A DNA stretch of 64,000 nt from the NCBI RefSeq assembly GCF_023115445.1, contig NZ_JALDUI010000002.1, forward strand, positions 124,001 to 188,000, given 5' to 3'. Both the position numbers and the translations under genes were made by a program. Below are positions 27,601 through 42,789 of this stretch, in pieces. Each line of letters starts with the position of its first letter. Within the stretch, counting starts at the first letter, position 1. The stretch is from Streptococcus sp. oral taxon 431. GTDB taxonomy: Bacteria > Bacillota > Bacilli > Lactobacillales > Streptococcaceae. Under the pieces are notes generated by a model that was not told the origin of the DNA, did not search any database, and saw only the letters and a program-made list of their open reading frames with translations.

Positions 27601-28596
27601 CTATGCTTCTACACGTTCAGTCCATGAAGTAGCTGTTGTTTGAAGTACTTTATTGAGTTCATCAATGTTTTCAAATCCAGTTGTACAAAGCCATTCGCGA
27701 GCTGCTGCTTCTCCATCTTTGATGTAAGCTTCAACAGATCCAGCCCATGTTGCACGTCCACAAAGAACACCATTGAAGTTTGCGCCTGATTCGTGAGCAA
27801 AGACAAGAGTTTCTTGGAAAAGTTTAGCTGATACACCTGCACTCAAGTAGATGTAAGGAAGGTTAGTAGCTTCGTCTTGGGCTTTAAAGAAGGTAGCAGC
27901 TTCTTCACGTGTATGAACGATTTCTCCATCACCAAAGCCTTCAACGTATTTCACGTTAACTGGAACTTCTACTTTCAAGACATCGATGTTGAAACGTGGA
28001 TCTGAGAAGACTTTCATAGCGCCGATAACCTTGTGTGGTTTTACTTTAGCGTATTCTGCAGAACCAGCGTCAGCAATCTTTTCATCGTAAGCAAGAATTT
28101 CAAGGAAGAATGGAATATCTTCAGCCACACACTCAGAACCAATGCGTTCGATGTAGGCTTGTTTTTGTTGATTAAGTTCGTCAGAGCTATCTACGTCATA
28201 GTAAAGCAAGAACTTAACAGCATCTGCCCCTTGTTCTTTGATACGTTTTGCAGACCAAACATCCAAGCAGTCTGGCAAGCGTTTTGTACTTGTTGTGTCG
28301 TATCCAGTTTTCTCATAAGCAAGGAGAAGACCAGCTTTTGGATCAAGAGCTTTTGTAGCTGGAAGTCCATACTCAGGGTCAAGAAGCATAGATGAAGCGT
28401 ATTTAGTCAATTCATCCGCTACCAATACTTTGAGTTCTTCCATTTGAGTTACTGTTGGCTCTTCTGTTTGGTATTGAGCCATGAGGCGTTTCAAAGCACC
28501 ACGTTGGTCAAAAGCAAGAGCTGAGATGATCCCATTTTCGTCTGAGAGTTTTTGCAAGCAAGCAAGTTTATTTGGGCTTAATGTTAATTTACTCAT
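27601..28596 (-). CDS. lacD: Tagatose 1,6-bisphosphate aldolase
   Basis: A 331-residue class-I aldolase of the LacD family starting [17 protein letters not shown], with [11 protein letters not shown] and the [14 protein letters not shown] block that holds the Schiff-base lysine. It splits tagatose-1,6-bisphosphate to dihydroxyacetone phosphate and glyceraldehyde-3-phosphate. The ATG at 28596 follows AAGGAAG; the longer frame to 28647 overlaps agaS and is not needed. Its place after agaS completes a route from galactosamine-6-phosphate, provided a tagatose-6-phosphate kinase exists elsewhere. I do not recall lacD in this operon in S. pneumoniae. Confidence 0.93.
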   Translation of the reverse strand: MSKLTLSPNKLACLQKLSDENGIISALAFDQRGALKRLMAQYQTEEPTVTQMEELKVLVADELTKYASSMLLDPEYGLPATKALDPKAGLLLAYEKTGYDTTSTKRLPDCLDVWSAKRIKEQGADAVKFLLYYDVDSSDELNQQKQAYIERIGSECVAEDIPFFLEILAYDEKIADAGSAEYAKVKPHKVIGAMKVFSDPRFNIDVLKVEVPVNVKYVEGFGDGEIVHTREEAATFFKAQDEATNLPYIYLSAGVSAKLFQETLVFAHESGANFNGVLCGRATWAGSVEAYIKDGEAAAREWLCTTGFENIDELNKVLQTTATSWTERVEA

Positions 28597-28606
28597 AGAT
28601 TCTTCC

Positions 28607-29773
28607 TTATTTTTCAAATTCGTGAATAATGACACCTTGAACAACACGGTTCACTGTACCTGTAGGTGATGGTGTATCTGGTCTGTTACCAACTTTAAGT
28701 GAAGTCAAGAGAGCAAATAACTGACCATAAACGATGTAAGGGAAGACACGGTAAACATCATTCAGAACCCCACCGCACCCAAGCGCGACTTCCTTAACAT
28801 TTTCAAGTCCGAAGGCTTGGTCGCTCAAGAGAACAACACATCGAGCAATTTGGTCGCCTGCAACTTCACGAACCAAGTCTAAGTCATATTTACGAGTGTA
28901 ATCTGTTGTAGTACCAAATACCAAAACGACTGTATCTTCGTTGATAAGAGATTTTGGACCGTGACGGAAGCCAACTGGACTTTCATACATAGTCGCGACT
29001 TGACCAGCAGTCAATTCCAAAATTTTAAGCTGGGCTTCGTGAGCAAGTCCGAAGAATGGGCCCGCACCTAGATAAATCACTCGGTTAAAGTCTAGGTCAA
29101 CCAACTCTTTGACATCTGCCACATTGTCAAGAATTTTGCGAGCTAAACTAGATAGCACGTCGAAACGTTCAGCTTTAACAGCAAAGTCTGTTGGATCAAA
29201 TACCAAGAGCGCTGTCAACATCATTGAAGTGAAGCTTGAAGTCATAGCAAAGCCAGCATCGTTAGAAGCAGCTGGTTGCAAGAGCAAGAGGTTACGGTCA
29301 TCACCATGCGCTTGAAGAGCCAATTTCCCTTCAGCCGCACAAGTGATGGTTACTTGATAAAGTTCATCAACCAAGGCCTTAGCCAAGTCAACTGTTGCCA
29401 CACTCTCAGGTGAGTTCCCGCTACGCGCGAATGATACCAAAACAGTCGCCACATCTTTTTTCAAATAAGTTTGTGGGTTTGCTACGATATCAGTTGTCGC
29501 AATAGCATTGAAATTCCATTTACGTTCGTCATAAACTTCCTTGAAGTAAGGAACTAGAGTATCACCTACATAAGCAGAAGTTCCAGCACCAGTCAGGATA
29601 ACCTTGATGTAGTCATGTTTGTCAGCAATTCCTTGTAAGAAGGCTGCAATTTCATCACGTCGTGCTTGATAAGCTTCAAAAGCTTCTTTCCAAACGTCTG
29701 GTTGTTGGTAAATTTCGCGAGTTGTGATTTCTGCCCCCAACTCAAGCAATTCTTCTTTTGTATAATCTAGCAT
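28607..29773 (-). CDS. agaS: AgaS-family sugar isomerase/deaminase (SIS domains)
   Basis: A 388-residue protein with two SIS domains: the first has [12 protein letters not shown] and [12 protein letters not shown], the second [11 protein letters not shown] and [12 protein letters not shown]. AgaS-type enzymes convert galactosamine-6-phosphate to tagatose-6-phosphate with loss of ammonia. It lies between PTS IIA and lacD, where imported amino sugar would pass next. Confidence 0.9.
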   Translation of the reverse strand: MLDYTKEELLELGAEITTREIYQQPDVWKEAFEAYQARRDEIAAFLQGIADKHDYIKVILTGAGTSAYVGDTLVPYFKEVYDERKWNFNAIATTDIVANPQTYLKKDVATVLVSFARSGNSPESVATVDLAKALVDELYQVTITCAAEGKLALQAHGDDRNLLLLQPAASNDAGFAMTSSFTSMMLTALLVFDPTDFAVKAERFDVLSSLARKILDNVADVKELVDLDFNRVIYLGAGPFFGLAHEAQLKILELTAGQVATMYESPVGFRHGPKSLINEDTVVLVFGTTTDYTRKYDLDLVREVAGDQIARCVVLLSDQAFGLENVKEVALGCGGVLNDVYRVFPYIVYGQLFALLTSLKVGNRPDTPSPTGTVNRVVQGVIIHEFEK

Positions 29774-29816
29774 TGAGTTCCTCTAATCTATTATTATATT
29801 GTTTTTTATTTAAAAT

Positions 29817-29845
29817 ATGGGAATGGGAGTAAGCCCCATTCCCAT
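29817..29845. terminator. Intercistronic hairpin between PTS IIA and agaS
   Basis: ATGGGAATGGG and CCCATTCCCAT are perfect 11-bp arms with a 7-base loop; the minus strand continues ATTTTAAAT. It may attenuate read-through or stabilise the upstream PTS message. Confidence 0.6.
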
Positions 29846-29891
29846 TTATATTCTATGAAATATGTTCTAACAGTATTTCTGTTATTACACC

Positions 29892-30296
29892 TTATTCATC
29901 TTCATCGTCATCGAAGCTTGCCAATAGATCATTAACTTTGACAATGCTCTCTGAAGCACGATTTTTATAATCTGCATCAGCGCCAGTTAGGCTCGCATTG
30001 ATAAATTCAATGACCATCGGAAGATTCATTCCTGCATAAAGTTCAATGTCGCGACCTTCCATAATTAGACGGCTCACCACGTTACATGGTGTTCCACCAA
30101 GGAGGTCAGCAAAGACTAGGAAATCATCCAAACCTTCAACAGCAGCTTCAAATTTTGCAGTAAATTCTTCTGGCCCATCTTCTGGAAGAAGAGCTACCGC
30201 ATGAATGTTGTCTTGTGGACCCATAATCATTTCTGTGCTACCTTTAAGTTCTTCACAAAAACGTCCATGGCTCACTAAAATCAATGATTTACTCAT
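29892..30296 (-). CDS. PTS EIIA component, mannose/fructose/sorbose family
   Basis: A 134-residue EIIA with the phosphorylated His10 in ILVSHGRFCEEL and the LGGTPCNV block. It receives phosphate from HPr and passes it to EIIB. It is the last of the four PTS genes IIB-IIC-IID-IIA; only 3 bp separate it from IID. Confidence 0.93.
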   Translation of the reverse strand: MSKSLILVSHGRFCEELKGSTEMIMGPQDNIHAVALLPEDGPEEFTAKFEAAVEGLDDFLVFADLLGGTPCNVVSRLIMEGRDIELYAGMNLPMVIEFINASLTGADADYKNRASESIVKVNDLLASFDDDEDE

Positions 30297-30299
30297 AAA

Positions 30300-31121
30300 T
30301 TATGCGCCCATTCCAAGTACAAATTTACCGATGAATGAAAGTCCAACTGCAAGAGCAATGATGATACCGATTGCTTTAGTTGAGTTCATACCTTTCTTAC
30401 CAAGCAACCAGAAGATGAATGCTGTGAAGATTGCTGGAAGCAAGCGTGGGAAGATTGAGTTCAAGATATCTTGGAAGTCAATCATTTTCTCACCGATTGG
30501 TAATTTGTATGAAATTTCAAAGTTGATCATTGTTGCTACAAGAGCACCCATCATGAAGACACCAAGTACAGATGCAGCTTCAATCAAAGCTGTCAAAGTG
30601 CTTTGCATGTTGTTGATAAGGTTAACCCCTTCTTTGTAAGCAAATTCCAACTGTTTCCAACGGAAGATGTCATACGCTACTGCAACTGCGATCCAAAGGA
30701 AGATACCCCAAGGTTGACCAGCGATAGCCATTGTTGCAGCGATAGATCCCATGATAGCAGGTACAAGTGAACCAAAGATAGTATCTCCAAGAGGAGCGAA
30801 TGGTCCCATCAAACCTGTCTTGATACCGTTAACCGCATCTTTTGAGCCAACGCCATCTTTTTCTTCCATGGCAAGGTCAAAACCAGCGATGATTGTGTGG
30901 AAGAATGGTGAAGTGTTGAAGAATTGAGTATGAACTTTCATCATTTCTTTCAACTCAGGAGTTCCATCTCCATACATTTTACGCAATTGTGGCAAGATCA
31001 TGTAAAGGTAACCTGATGCTTGCATACGTTCGTAGTTCCATCCCAATTGGAAAGTGAACAAGCTACGTTTGTTAATTTGATTAAAATCTTCTTTTGTTAA
31101 TTTGTAATTAGAATTCGTCAT
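30300..31121 (-). CDS. PTS EIID component, mannose family
   Basis: A 273-residue membrane subunit starting MTNSNYKLTKEDFNQINKRS, with the family block FQLGWNYERMQASGYLYMI. IIC and IID form the sugar channel. The ATG at 31121 overlaps the end of IIC by 14 bp and follows GGGGA. Mannose-family permeases of this kind beside bgaC import galacto-N-biose or related disaccharides (family context). Confidence 0.92.
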   Translation of the reverse strand: MTNSNYKLTKEDFNQINKRSLFTFQLGWNYERMQASGYLYMILPQLRKMYGDGTPELKEMMKVHTQFFNTSPFFHTIIAGFDLAMEEKDGVGSKDAVNGIKTGLMGPFAPLGDTIFGSLVPAIMGSIAATMAIAGQPWGIFLWIAVAVAYDIFRWKQLEFAYKEGVNLINNMQSTLTALIEAASVLGVFMMGALVATMINFEISYKLPIGEKMIDFQDILNSIFPRLLPAIFTAFIFWLLGKKGMNSTKAIGIIIALAVGLSFIGKFVLGMGA

Positions 31122-32013
31122 CTTCAATTTCCCCACTTTCTGATGGTGTAGAAGGTGCTGCTACAGCAACTTTTTGGCTGTTCTTGAAGTGAACAACCGC
31201 AAGGAAGATACCTACGATAGAGATACCGATCATAGACAATCCTTTGAAGTTGTTGGCAAAGCCAATTTTTTCAGCAACGTCAGCAGGAAGAGTGCCAATG
31301 ATACCAGCAACTGCTCCACCAAGACCTGTTACGTATGAGTAAAGAACAGTCAACATAGCTGTCAAACCGAATCCCATAGCAAGGTAGTGAAGGTTACGTT
31401 TAACTGGAAGGTAACGAAGCAAGATAGCGAATCCAAGACCTGGAAGCATACGACCTGCAAGAGTCAAACCGTCTGCAACCCATTGGAATTCTTTAACAAG
31501 GTTTACAACTGCTTGTACGAATTCTCCACCAAAAGCAAGGGCGAAAAATACTGGAAGGGCACGAGAAGCAGCCCATGGAAGCGCACCAAGAAGGTAGTTA
31601 CGTTCGATTGCTTTATAGTCAAAGCGTTCGATCGCAGCATCAATACGGTGTGCGAAGAATGTAGTAGTCATACGACCAAGTACGTCGAAGTAAGTCAAAA
31701 GTGCCGCTACTGGTACAGCGATTGTAGTGATCGCAAGATCTGTTTCGATACCTTGTGAAACTGAGAAAGCTGTCGCAAGAACCGCACCAGAAGTTGCGTC
31801 GATACGAGAAGCACCACCGAAGGTACCTACCCCAAGGACAAACAACTGCAAGCTACCACCGATAAACAAACCAGTTGTCAAATCTCCCATGATCAAACCA
31901 GTAATGAAACCAGCGAATACAGGGGAACCTGCAGAAGAAACGATCGTCAACTCATCACAGATTTGATAAGCTGAGTACAGAGTGAGAAGTAAAATTTGCC
32001 ACCATTGTATCAT
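31108..32013 (-). CDS. PTS EIIC component, mannose family
   Basis: A 301-residue polytopic membrane subunit starting MIQWWQILLLTLYSAYQICD. It contains FIGGSLQLFVLGVGTFGGAS, typical of ManY-like EIIC. It ends in an acidic tail (GEIEDDEF). It lies between IIB and IID in the standard order. Confidence 0.93.
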   Translation of the reverse strand: MIQWWQILLLTLYSAYQICDELTIVSSAGSPVFAGFITGLIMGDLTTGLFIGGSLQLFVLGVGTFGGASRIDATSGAVLATAFSVSQGIETDLAITTIAVPVAALLTYFDVLGRMTTTFFAHRIDAAIERFDYKAIERNYLLGALPWAASRALPVFFALAFGGEFVQAVVNLVKEFQWVADGLTLAGRMLPGLGFAILLRYLPVKRNLHYLAMGFGLTAMLTVLYSYVTGLGGAVAGIIGTLPADVAEKIGFANNFKGLSMIGISIVGIFLAVVHFKNSQKVAVAAPSTPSESGEIEDDEF

Positions 32014-32039
32014 AACAATGACCTCCTAAAAATTTTTTC

Positions 32040-32516
32040 CTATTTTAATAAGCTCAAAAAGTCTGAAACTGGATCATTTGGAACCATTTGAGCAGTAAGT
32101 TTAACACCTTTTTCCGCCAATTTGTGGAAATCTTCTACATCTTTATCTACAACGTTGATTGAACGTGTGATAGAACGTGTTTCTGGTGTTTGAGACATGT
32201 TGCCGACATTGACAGTTTCAAGTGGCACACCTGCTTCTACCAAACCAAGGAAACGGTCAGGTTTGCGTGCTACAATCAAAAGACGTTGGCTATCATATTT
32301 TCCAGCAAGGATATTGGCTGCAGCTTTTTCAACTGGCAAAATGCTAAGTTTTACACCTGGTGGTGTTGCAAGTTTCAATCCGCTCTTTTCAACATCGTTG
32401 TTAACAACTTCATTGTCAACGACCATGATACGTGAAACATTAAGTTTAGCAGACCAAAGATTGGCTACTTGTCCGTGGATCAAACGTCCATCGATACGGC
32501 ATCCTACAATTGTCAT
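32040..32516 (-). CDS. PTS EIIB component, mannose family
   Basis: A 158-residue cytosolic EIIB. The phosphorylated His14 lies in RIDGRLIHGQVANLW, and the block VDNEVVNND follows. It transfers phosphate to the sugar as it passes IIC-IID. The ATG overlaps the bgaC stop by 4 bp, so bgaC and the PTS are co-translated. Confidence 0.94.
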   Translation of the reverse strand: MTIVGCRIDGRLIHGQVANLWSAKLNVSRIMVVDNEVVNNDVEKSGLKLATPPGVKLSILPVEKAAANILAGKYDSQRLLIVARKPDRFLGLVEAGVPLETVNVGNMSQTPETRSITRSINVVDKDVEDFHKLAEKGVKLTAQMVPNDPVSDFLSLLK

Positions 32517-34300
32517 AAGTTTTCCCCCTTTATGTGTTTTAGTGTAGGTTTACGAGTTAAGTGTATGTGATCTTTATACTCCCCTTCAGTTTCAAAGATA
32601 ATGATGCGGTTAGCACCTTCTTTGAGATAGCTGTGCGGAATATAAAGCGATAAGGTTGGACCAACATTCCAGAAACGTCCTAGATTACGGCCATTGACAT
32701 AGGCAATCCCTTTGCCAAACTCAGATAGTTCTAAGTAGGTGTCCTTCGGCTCCTTGACTTCAAAGTCAAAGGCGTAAAAGGCAGGTTGTCCTTCTGTCCA
32801 TCCTTTTGAAAAATCAATCTTTTCAGGATTATCAAGTGGAAGCGGATAGTGTTCCCAGTTAAGCATAAAGTGTAGGTCTTTGCAGACACCAGTACGAATT
32901 CCTTTTCGTTGTGTATCTGCTAGGAACTTATGCCCGTAATTGACACGTCCCATGTTTTCAATAAGGATGTCAAATCTAGAGAGCGCTTTCTTTTCTCCTT
33001 GATAGAAGATATCTTCTCCAATTTCAGTTTGGTACTGAGTTGCGACCCATTTCCCATCTACGAACAGCTGAGCTCTATCGCGTCCATCAATGATGCGGAT
33101 GCGTTCTTCCTCTGCGTCCCAACTAGCTTCTGTACGATAGAGAAGGTAGCCGTAGCTTTGTCCCAACTCTTCCATTTTCTTAGGATAGAGACTTTCAGTT
33201 GGACTTGTCAGGCTATCCAAGGTTTCGAAAAGAGAAACTTTCTCGACCAGTGGAATGTTTTCAACTTCCATGCTCTCTTTGTAAAGCGGTTCTAATTGTG
33301 GATACTCAGGATAGTAAGTCGCCATCATTTCCTTAACTGCCATGTATTTAGCAGTTGGATTCCCAGCTTCATTAAGGAGAGCGTCATAATCATAAGATGT
33401 TACTTGTGGTAAATCAATAGTTCCTCGAGCTGAACAACCATTCATAAATCCAAAGTTGGTTCCACCGTGGAACATGTAAAGGTTGATAGAGCCTTGCTCC
33501 AGCACCTCATGTACGGCTTCTGCTAACTCCTCTGGCTCACGCGTGATGACTGGTTCTTTCCATCGGTTAAACCATCCATCCCAGAATTCCATACACATGA
33601 GTGGCCATTTCTTGCCATACTCATCAAAGAACTCTTGCATTTGCGAGAAGTTAAAGTTTGCTTTTGAACCAAAGTTCCCTGTCACAAAGAGATTATCTTC
33701 AATCAAGGTACCAGCTTTCAGAGTTGCTCGCCATGGACCATCAGATGTAAAGAGCGGACAAGTCACTGAACGTTCTTCCATCAATCGGCGAATCTCACGC
33801 AAGTAGGTTTTGTCCTCACCGTATGAACCGTACTCATTTTCAACCTGCATCATGAGGATGTTACCACCATTATCCAACAATCTTGAAACAAGACGTGGAA
33901 GTAAATGATCATAGTAGCGTCCTACCATTTCTATAAAGGCTGGATCAGAGGAACGGATTCGCATGTCTTTATTTAAAAGCCAAGCTGGTAAACCACCGAA
34001 TTCCCACTCTGCACAGATAAAGGGAGATGGTCGAACAATAGCATACAAGCCTAAGTCCTGAGCTGTCTGAAGAAATTTTTCAATATCAAGATTGCCTTCA
34101 AAATTGAAGTTTCCCTCAGTTGGCTCATGTAAATTCCAAGCGACGTAGGTTTCAACAGTGTTAAAACCTAAAGCCTTGAGATTGTACAATGAATGATACC
34201 AGTCTTCTTCAGGAATTCTAAAATAATGAATGGCACCCGATAAAATTTTGAATGGTTTCCCATCTAGGTAAAAATCATCCTCAATTTTAAACCTTGTCAT
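32513..34300 (-). CDS. bgaC: Beta-galactosidase BgaC (GH35)
   Basis: A 595-residue GH35 enzyme. The acid/base Glu is E156 in VENEYGSYG, and the nucleophile is E238 in MCMEFWDGW. The C-terminal part has beta-sandwich (jelly-roll) domains. There is no signal peptide or anchor. BgaC removes beta-1,3-linked galactose from glycans or imported sugars. It heads the operon bgaC, IIB, IIC, IID, IIA, agaS, lacD, galM, opposite the divergent GntR gene. Confidence 0.95.
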   Translation of the reverse strand: MTRFKIEDDFYLDGKPFKILSGAIHYFRIPEEDWYHSLYNLKALGFNTVETYVAWNLHEPTEGNFNFEGNLDIEKFLQTAQDLGLYAIVRPSPFICAEWEFGGLPAWLLNKDMRIRSSDPAFIEMVGRYYDHLLPRLVSRLLDNGGNILMMQVENEYGSYGEDKTYLREIRRLMEERSVTCPLFTSDGPWRATLKAGTLIEDNLFVTGNFGSKANFNFSQMQEFFDEYGKKWPLMCMEFWDGWFNRWKEPVITREPEELAEAVHEVLEQGSINLYMFHGGTNFGFMNGCSARGTIDLPQVTSYDYDALLNEAGNPTAKYMAVKEMMATYYPEYPQLEPLYKESMEVENIPLVEKVSLFETLDSLTSPTESLYPKKMEELGQSYGYLLYRTEASWDAEEERIRIIDGRDRAQLFVDGKWVATQYQTEIGEDIFYQGEKKALSRFDILIENMGRVNYGHKFLADTQRKGIRTGVCKDLHFMLNWEHYPLPLDNPEKIDFSKGWTEGQPAFYAFDFEVKEPKDTYLELSEFGKGIAYVNGRNLGRFWNVGPTLSLYIPHSYLKEGANRIIIFETEGEYKDHIHLTRKPTLKHIKGENL

Positions 34301-34319
34301 TTTACCACCTCATACTTTT

Positions 34320-34378
34320 CGTTTGCGCTTTCATTTGTTGTTATATTAAATGATAAACTAATGAATCCATCTTGTCAA
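34320..34378 (-). promoter_or_regulatory. bgaC promoter with a CcpA (cre) site
   Basis: On the minus strand TTGACA (34373-34378), 17 bp, TATCAT (34350-34355), then TGAAAGCGCAAACG (34320-34333), which fits the cre consensus at 12 of 14 positions. The cre lies downstream of the start point, where CcpA would block transcription. The rest of 34301-34624 is AT-rich and also holds the gntR leader. Confidence 0.7.
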
Positions 34379-34624
34379 TAGATTTTTCGAAAATTATTTA
34401 AAATTTTTCTTTTTTTTACTGAATTGTTTTCTAAAATTCTTGTAAAAAAATTTTTTTCTTAAATATTTTCGATCCAGATAGCATAAATATATAAGTTTAT
34501 AACCTCAAATAATATGTAAGTCAATCACTTAGAATATTATTTTATTTTTTTACATTATTTACTATCATTTCCAAACCATTTATGATAAAATCGAAGATGG
34601 AGAAGAAAAAAATGAGGTGAAAAT

Positions 34625-35341
34625 ATGGCAATTCCAAAGTATCAATATATCAAAGATGAATTGAAAAACAAAATCATTTCAGGTCAATTTGCAAGTGGCG
34701 ACAAGTTCTACACTGAAGCAGAATTGATTGCAATGTATGACGTAAGTTCAATCACTGTTGTTCGCGCCTTAAACGACCTTGCTAAAGACGGCTATATTGT
34801 CCGCCAACAAGGAAAGGGAACCTTTGTGGCTCGCGCTCGCAAGCACAAACTCGTAGAATTTTCTGATGTAGAAATTTTTGAAACCAAGGACGATAAAGTC
34901 ACTGTTCTTTCCATTGAACGCGGTAACGATCTTAACTACTTAGAAAAATTGGGATTGCGTGGCGATCAATTTTATTACAAAATCGAACGTATCCGTGAAT
35001 CTAACGGTGTTACTTATATCTACCACACATCTTATATCCCTGAACAATACATCAATGCAAACTATCCAAATCTTGAATACTATAGTTCTATCTATAATCG
35101 TTTCAAATTGGACTACCACATTCACATGAATGACGAGCATTTTGAAGAAATCAATGAAATTGTATTTCCAACTCCAGAACATGCTGCTTCTATCCTAGGA
35201 ATCGACTCTCAGTTCCCAACTGTTCTCCAAACCAAGACAACTAAACTTGAGTCAACTGGCCAAGTGTTGGAATACATTGAAACTTACAAACGTTCTGATT
35301 TCTATAAGATTAAATTTATCTCATGTGATCGCGATCACTAA
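34625..35341 (+). CDS. GntR-family regulator (HutC/UTRA type)
   Basis: A 238-residue repressor with an N-terminal winged helix (residues 1-70; TEAELIAMYDVSSITVVRAL) and a C-terminal UTRA ligand-binding domain (from about residue 90). Such proteins bind phosphorylated sugars. Its place between the divergent bgaC operon and strH suggests control of both (inference). GAGGTGAAA precedes the ATG. Confidence 0.9.
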   Translation: MAIPKYQYIKDELKNKIISGQFASGDKFYTEAELIAMYDVSSITVVRALNDLAKDGYIVRQQGKGTFVARARKHKLVEFSDVEIFETKDDKVTVLSIERGNDLNYLEKLGLRGDQFYYKIERIRESNGVTYIYHTSYIPEQYINANYPNLEYYSSIYNRFKLDYHIHMNDEHFEEINEIVFPTPEHAASILGIDSQFPTVLQTKTTKLESTGQVLEYIETYKRSDFYKIKFISCDRDH

Positions 35342-35346
35342 ACATT

Positions 35347-35377
35347 AAAAAGTCTGAGACAATTGTTTCAGGCTTTT
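35347..35377 (+). terminator. Terminator of the GntR gene
   Basis: AAGTCTGAGACAATTGTTTCAGGCTT folds on itself and is followed by TTCTGTTTTT. Confidence 0.75.
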
Positions 35378-35532
35378 CTGTTTTTCATTATAGCACGCCA
35401 GCTTTTAGTAGGAAATATCAAATGGCTTTAAACTATAATTTGGAGAAATTTTACTAAAAACAGAGCAAAAATTGAAAAGCAGTTCAAATTAAATAACTTC
35501 TTATATTTTTTATAGGTATTTTATTAAAATAC

Positions 35533-35561
35533 TTGACTTTACTAGATTCAGATAATACAAT
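35533..35561 (+). promoter_or_regulatory. strH promoter
   Basis: TTGACT (35533-35538), a 17 bp spacer and TACAAT (35556-35561), 51 bp before the ATG; AGGAGG lies just before the start codon. Confidence 0.75.
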
Positions 35562-35576
35562 GGAATCAGTTTATGA

Positions 35577-41099
<5,523 letters not shown>

Positions 41100-41123
41100 A
41101 GATGAATCTTTTGATATAAGATA

Positions 41124-41151
41124 AAAAGCGGGACTTAAGTCTCGCTTTTTT
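41124..41151. terminator. Terminator of strH
   Basis: AAAAAGCGGGACTT and AAGTCTCGCTTTTTT arms; it can also stop the convergent purB transcript. Confidence 0.85.
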
Positions 41152-41197
41152 GTGTTGAATATAAGTACTGTTTTACTTGTGAATCTATCACAGCATA

Positions 41198-42496
41198 TTA
41201 GTCACCGAGTCCGAGGCGGTCAAAGATATCATCCACTCGTTTGGTGTAGTAAGTTGGGTTGAAGATTTCGTCGATTTCTTCTTGAGTGAGGCGTGAAGTT
41301 ACTTCTGGGTCTGCTTCAAGAAGTGGTTTGAAGTCGACTTGGTTATCCCATGATTGGGCAGTCTTTGGTTGAACAAGATCGTAAGCTTGCTCACGAGTCA
41401 TGCCTTTTTCAATCAAGGTAAGCATCGCACGTTGACTGAAGATAAGACCAAATGTAGAGTTCATGTTGCGAATCATGTTTTCAGGGAAAACCGTCAAGTT
41501 CTTAACAATATTTCCAAAACGGTTGAGCATGTAGTCAATCAAGATGGTCGTATCTGGTGTGATGATACGCTCAGCAGACGAGTGAGAGATATCACGCTCG
41601 TGCCAGAGAGCAACATTCTCATAGGCCGTAATCATGTGACCACGGATAACACGCGCAAGACCTGTCATATTTTCAGAACCGATAGGGTTACGTTTGTGAG
41701 GCATTGCTGAAGAACCTTTTTGACCTTTAGCAAAGAACTCTTCCACTTCACGTTGTTCAGATTTTTGCAGACCACGGATTTCAGTCGCCATACGCTCGAT
41801 AGAAGTTGCGATGCTAGCAAGAACTGCAAAGTACTCAGCGTGAAGGTCACGAGGAAGGACCTGTGTAGAGATTTCTTGAGCACGGATACCCAATTTGTCG
41901 CAGACGTATTTTTCAACGAATGGTGGGATATTGGCAAAGTTCCCAACTGCACCAGAAATTTTACCAGCCTCAACACCAGCAGCCGCATGCTCGAAACGCT
42001 CGATGTTGCGTTTCATTTCGCTATACCAAGTTGCCAATTTAAGACCAAAAGTTGTCGGCTCAGCGTGCACACCGTGGGTACGACCCATCATGATAGTGAA
42101 CTTGTGCTCCTTAGCCTTGTCAGCGATGATGTTAGTGAAGTTTTCAAGATCCTTGCGGATGATGTCGTTGGCTTGTTTGTAGAGGTAACCATAGGCAGTA
42201 TCCACCACGTCGGTAGAAGTCAAACCATAGTGGACCCACTTACGCTCTTCACCAAGAGTCTCAGAAACCGCACGTGTGAAGGCCACCACATCGTGACGAG
42301 TCTCCTGCTCGATCTCCAAAATACGGTCGATGTCAAAGTCCGCTTTTTCACGAATCAAAGCCACATCTTCCTTAGGGATTTCCCCCAACTCAGCCCATGC
42401 CTCGTCAGCCAAGATTTCCACCTCAAGCCAAGCACGGTATTTATTTTCTTCACTCCAAATGTTCGCCATTTCAGGGCGACTATATCTTTCAATCAT
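41198..42496 (-). CDS. purB: Adenylosuccinate lyase
   Basis: A 432-residue enzyme of the fumarase/aspartase family that acts twice in purine synthesis (SAICAR to AICAR, adenylosuccinate to AMP). It shows the signature [11 protein letters not shown] and TSTDVVDTA. The start [10 protein letters not shown] at 42496 matches the family; a longer frame to 42541 adds an unlikely Lys-rich tail. It ends the pur run and is convergent with strH. Confidence 0.96.
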   Translation of the reverse strand: MIERYSRPEMANIWSEENKYRAWLEVEILADEAWAELGEIPKEDVALIREKADFDIDRILEIEQETRHDVVAFTRAVSETLGEERKWVHYGLTSTDVVDTAYGYLYKQANDIIRKDLENFTNIIADKAKEHKFTIMMGRTHGVHAEPTTFGLKLATWYSEMKRNIERFEHAAAGVEAGKISGAVGNFANIPPFVEKYVCDKLGIRAQEISTQVLPRDLHAEYFAVLASIATSIERMATEIRGLQKSEQREVEEFFAKGQKGSSAMPHKRNPIGSENMTGLARVIRGHMITAYENVALWHERDISHSSAERIITPDTTILIDYMLNRFGNIVKNLTVFPENMIRNMNSTFGLIFSQRAMLTLIEKGMTREQAYDLVQPKTAQSWDNQVDFKPLLEADPEVTSRLTQEEIDEIFNPTYYTKRVDDIFDRLGLGD

Positions 42497-42553
42497 GTTG
42501 TTTATTTTTCCTTTCTTTTGATGTTTCACATCAGTTAGCAAGCGGCAATCACT

Positions 42554-42781
42554 TTAGTCAAATTCTTCTTTCCCAATCCACACAGATGGATAGTGATCGA
42601 GTGTATTCAAATCCGTATCCAGTGGGACATCATAGATAGCTAAATAGTTTTCAGGATATTGTGCAACTAGCTCTTCATACTTAGCTTTCACCTTTTCGTG
42701 ATCACTACTAGCATACAAGACTTCGACGACTGCTCCAGTCTTATCTTTTTCAACAAATGCGTTGACGATGAGTTGAATCAT
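42554..42781 (-). CDS. DUF4649-type small protein
   Basis: A 75-residue soluble protein starting MIQLIVNAFVEKDKTG and ending SVWIGKEEFD. It resembles the small protein found at this place, between purK and purB, in S. pneumoniae. Function unknown. GGAGG precedes the ATG at 42781, and it follows the reductase gene by 8 bp. Confidence 0.7.
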   Translation of the reverse strand: MIQLIVNAFVEKDKTGAVVEVLYASSDHEKVKAKYEELVAQYPENYLAIYDVPLDTDLNTLDHYPSVWIGKEEFD

Positions 42782-42789
42782 AAAACCTC

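Noticed and set aside
41720..42538. Plus-strand ORF of 272 residues
   Set aside because: It is antisense to purB; the composition (many Ser, His, Phe) is that of a shadow frame.
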